From NCBI RefSeq assembly GCF_000421165.1, contig NZ_ATWI01000011.1:1-64000 (forward strand): a stretch of DNA of 64,000 nucleotides, in the 5' to 3' direction. This DNA comes from Marinobacter daepoensis DSM 16072 (GTDB lineage: Bacteria; Pseudomonadota; Gammaproteobacteria; Pseudomonadales; Oleiphilaceae). Both the position numbers and the translations under genes were made by a program. Below are positions 61,614 to 64,000 of the stretch, piece after piece (position 1 is the first letter of the stretch; every line of letters starts with the position of its first letter). Below the pieces are notes generated by a model. It worked only from the letters and a program-made list of their open reading frames with translations, did not search any database and was not told where the DNA came from.

Positions 61614-63326
61614 GTGGACAAAACCGGCATTCGGGGAGTTTTTTTGGATAGCCAGCAGCAGGATTACATTGCCGATCGTCTGAACGTGCTGAAGCTGCGT
61701 TTCATCGAACGACTGCGAAGCGAACTGGTTTATCTCGCGTCCTTTTCAAAGCGGGTCCGAAACGGGCGTGTTGATGAACCAGAGGTGGTGGAGTGCTATC
61801 AGCGGCTCCATAAACTGGCGGGCTCTGCGGGCACGTTTGGTTTTCCGTCGTTTGGTGAATTTGCCAGGGATCTGGAAAAGCGTCTGAAACAGACCCTTCC
61901 TGAACCGGAAGAAAGCACGCCCGGAAAGGAGCGTTTGTTGTCGGTTTCCGGGGATATCGCCGACCGGATGGACGCACTCATTCGTATCGCCGACCTTGAT
62001 AACCCGTGGACGACAGCACGGGATCTTGTGGTGCCGCCTGGTGAGGAGATTATCTCGCACGGGATGCAGGTCCGGCTGGTGGTGATAAACGATGCGTCGG
62101 GGACTTTGGAGGAGCTCGCGGCCGAACTTCTGAGGTATGGTTTTGCTGTTCAGGAGATTGAATGGCCTCAGGACCATACTGTGCCGGAAACGGGGCCGGG
62201 GGAGATTGCCGCAGTGATCTGCAGCGATCTGGTAATCGGTAGTGTGTCCGACTGGCTTGAACAATACCCGCGTGGGCTTTATCAGGTGCCGGTTCCCGTT
62301 ATCTGTATTGGCGAAACCGAGAGTTTTGAACGTCGGTATCATGTCGCGGAGCATGGCGGCCGGGCCTTTTTATCCGCTCCTGTGGACTTGCCGGAACTCG
62401 TAGAGAGAGTTGAGGCGCTGGTGCAGGAGCAGGCTGCCAGTGCCAAGGGCAGGGTAATGATCGTCGACGACGACCGGGAACTCGCTGAACACTACTGCCT
62501 GGTGCTTGAGTCTGCGGGGATACAGGTGAAAGCCGTGTCCGATCCGCTGTCTCTGCTGGCGGAGTTGTACGCGTTTGAACCGGAACTGTTGTTGATGGAT
62601 ATCGAGCTGGGGGCTCACTCGGGCGTGACGCTGGCCAGGATGATCCGTTTCCAGTCCCGCTGGCTGAGCCTTCCGATCGTTTACCTGTCGTCGGAGGACG
62701 ACCCGGAGAACCAGCTCAAGGCCTTGTCTGGCGGTGCTGATGAATTTCTGGTCAAACCCATCTCCGATGATTACCTGATCCGTGCGGTGCAGATGCGCTG
62801 CCATCGCGCCCGGCAATTGTCGGAGCTGATGAACCGGGACAGCCTCACGCGCTTGCTGAAACACTCGGTCATCAAGCAGGAAGTGGAACGGGAACGGCAG
62901 CGTTGTTCCAGGGGAGATTACGTCTCAAGCGTGGTGTTACTGGATATCGATCACTTTAAACGGGTGAATGATACCTGGGGGCATGGCCAGGGCGACGTGG
63001 TCATCCGGACCCTGGCTAACTTGCTGCGTAACCGCCTGCGGGAGTCCGATGTTCTTGGCCGATACGGCGGAGAGGAGTTTTTACTGGTTTTACCTCACTG
63101 TGAACCGGAGGCAGCGGTGCGCCTGATGCGTAGGATACTCGGGAGTTTTTCAGAGCTGGAGTTCACGGTTGACGAACACACGTTCCGAGTTACCTTCAGT
63201 GCCGGTGTCGCCCGGATCAACGAATTTTCTGTCGGCGATCAAATCATTGAGGCGGCCGATAAGGCATTGTATGTGCAGAAGCGTAACGGCCGGAATGGGG
63301 TTGCCTTGTATGGCGACAATGACTAG
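61614..63326 (+). CDS. Hpt-receiver-GGDEF signalling protein
   Basis: A 570-residue cytoplasmic protein. The Hpt domain (about 20-125) carries H66 in LHKLAGSAGTFG. Residues about 145-265 resemble a receiver but lack a clear phospho-acceptor and active-site Lys context (see findings). A complete receiver follows with D329 in LLLMDIELG and K in FLVKPIS. The GGDEF domain (about 410-565) has GGEEF at 485-489, so it should synthesise c-di-GMP. GTG at 61614 lacks a good ribosome site; TTG at 61644, preceded by GGGGAG, is a strong alternative that would shorten the protein by ten residues. It is divergent from the two kinases, its likely partners. Confidence 0.9.
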   Translation: MDKTGIRGVFLDSQQQDYIADRLNVLKLRFIERLRSELVYLASFSKRVRNGRVDEPEVVECYQRLHKLAGSAGTFGFPSFGEFARDLEKRLKQTLPEPEESTPGKERLLSVSGDIADRMDALIRIADLDNPWTTARDLVVPPGEEIISHGMQVRLVVINDASGTLEELAAELLRYGFAVQEIEWPQDHTVPETGPGEIAAVICSDLVIGSVSDWLEQYPRGLYQVPVPVICIGETESFERRYHVAEHGGRAFLSAPVDLPELVERVEALVQEQAASAKGRVMIVDDDRELAEHYCLVLESAGIQVKAVSDPLSLLAELYAFEPELLLMDIELGAHSGVTLARMIRFQSRWLSLPIVYLSSEDDPENQLKALSGGADEFLVKPISDDYLIRAVQMRCHRARQLSELMNRDSLTRLLKHSVIKQEVERERQRCSRGDYVSSVVLLDIDHFKRVNDTWGHGQGDVVIRTLANLLRNRLRESDVLGRYGGEEFLLVLPHCEPEAAVRLMRRILGSFSELEFTVDEHTFRVTFSAGVARINEFSVGDQIIEAADKALYVQKRNGRNGVALYGDND

Positions 63327-63347
63327 ATCACTGCGGCGGAGTCGACG

Positions 63348-64000
63348 TTGAAAGCGCTGGTGCTTGAGGACGACGACCTCTTTTCGGAACTGCTGGAAAC
63401 CGTGGTTGCCGGGGTTCGGCCTGGCATGCGTGTTACCGTGGCACGTAGCCTGGCAGAGGCGTTCCGCAAGACCGCTGAAGCGGACTACGACTTGATTATT
63501 GCGGACTGGAATCTGCCGGATGGTTCCGGGCTGGACTTGGTCCGGAGCTTGAGGTCTGACAATAAGGCCATGCCGATCGTCATTGTCTCTGCCCGGGCTG
63601 ACCGGGAATCGGTTCTGAGGGCGGCGCATTACGGCATTAACGGTTACATCACAAAGCCTGTGGACGTCCGGGTTCTGCACCAGAGGTTGACGGGGCTGCT
63701 GGCCGAGGCGCCTGCCGGTGTCCCGCCGGTATCGGATTATCTCGCGGCGGCTCTGACGACGGTAACTCAGTTACCAACAGACCTGAACCCTTCCGAGATC
63801 CTTGAGCTGACGGAGAGGCAGAGTGAACTCTCCGCGTCACAACTGGCGGAACGCTGGCGGGATCAGCCAGCCTTGACGCTAAGACTGCTGGATGTTGCCA
63901 ACAGTGCGTCTTTCCGGCGGTCTGGTGAACCGGTAGAGACTGTCCGGGATGCCATTAGCTTGATCGGCGTGGCGATGGCTCTGAGCCAGGCGTTGGCACT
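63348..64000 (+). CDS. Receiver-HDOD signalling protein, 3' end outside window
   Basis: The frame is open to the right edge (217 codons seen). A receiver domain occupies about 1-120: LEDDD at the start, phospho-acceptor D in IIADWNLPDGSG (near residue 52) and K in GYITKPVDV. A linker leads to an HDOD domain start (ASQLAERWRDQPALTLRLLDVANS, cited in part), so the protein is probably a receiver-HDOD regulator. TTG at 63348 is the start, with GGAG 6 bases before it, 21 bases after the stop of the GGDEF gene, so the two are likely co-transcribed. What follows HDOD cannot be seen. Confidence 0.85.
   Translation, partial: MKALVLEDDDLFSELLETVVAGVRPGMRVTVARSLAEAFRKTAEADYDLIIADWNLPDGSGLDLVRSLRSDNKAMPIVIVSARADRESVLRAAHYGINGYITKPVDVRVLHQRLTGLLAEAPAGVPPVSDYLAAALTTVTQLPTDLNPSEILELTERQSELSASQLAERWRDQPALTLRLLDVANSASFRRSGEPVETVRDAISLIGVAMALSQALA

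Noticed and set aside
1..64000. tRNA, rRNA, CRISPR arrays, insertion sequences and phage genes
   Set aside because: None was recognised by eye: no CCA-ended cloverleaf, no spaced identical repeats, and no transposase, integrase or phage structural genes. Short or diverged tRNAs could still be missed without a covariance search.

Overview
The window looks like chromosome from a marine gammaproteobacterium, most like Marinobacter. The evidence is a moderately GC-rich base composition, the marine-type dedicated sortase system, the YjfI/PspA/YqiJ/flotillin gene group, AcnA and many gammaproteobacterial orphan families (DUF2170, DUF1190, DUF3422, DUF815). The genus is an inference; no rRNA, tRNA, CRISPR array or transposase was seen.

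Layout. (1) Bases 1-7670 are a type VI secretion island on the + strand: the end of a VgrG spike protein, a DUF4123 loading adaptor, a large VasX-like membrane-acting effector, and two related membrane proteins that are probably immunity or accessory factors. Both of these have AT-richer first halves joined to GC-richer second halves. (2) Bases 7706-37714 hold a long envelope-maintenance locus in several transcription units. A leftward unit encodes DUF2170, a PspA-like protein, a small unknown protein and a zinc-finger rhomboid protease. It diverges from a rightward unit encoding a YqiJ-like membrane protein, a flotillin, a 1754-residue AAA ATPase and a tail-anchored protein of unknown family. 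Next come a second SPFH protein, a periplasmic glycerophosphodiesterase, a YtoQ protein, an exported DNA ligase (LigE type), a retropepsin-like peptidase, a beta-barrel protein, and a divergent second copy of the tail-anchored protein. Then a leftward DUF1190 operon faces a rightward operon that starts with a glutathionylspermidine-synthase-like ATP-grasp enzyme and continues with three exported proteins (unknown, MORN-repeat, Ycf48-like). (3) Bases 37763-43908 hold cysK, a diguanylate cyclase with three solute-binding-protein sensor modules, a DUF815 ATPase and a DUF3422 membrane protein.

(4) Bases 43905-49555 hold a complete dedicated sortase system: histidine kinase, response regulator, VIT/VWA target protein with a YPQTA-type sorting signal, and class GN sortase. 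It is followed by plsC, a GlsB/YeaQ-type protein and a MAPEG protein, then an OmpA-domain protein lacking a signal peptide, a second rhomboid protease, and a zinc-finger/TPR-like membrane protein. (5) acnA (54914-57673) has a near-perfect Shine-Dalgarno sequence. (6) The right end is a signalling cluster: two hybrid-type sensor kinases in a leftward operon diverge from an Hpt-receiver-GGDEF protein and a receiver-HDOD protein that runs off the window.

The best candidate for a poorly described system is region 2. It brings together two SPFH scaffolds, a PspA coat protein, a giant ATPase, a rhomboid and a retropepsin-like peptidase, an ATP-grasp peptide ligase with a DUF1190 partner, and two paralogous tail-anchored proteins that I cannot place in any family. 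The working idea, which is inference, is a membrane-microdomain and envelope-stress machine with a peptide or polyamine ligation branch.
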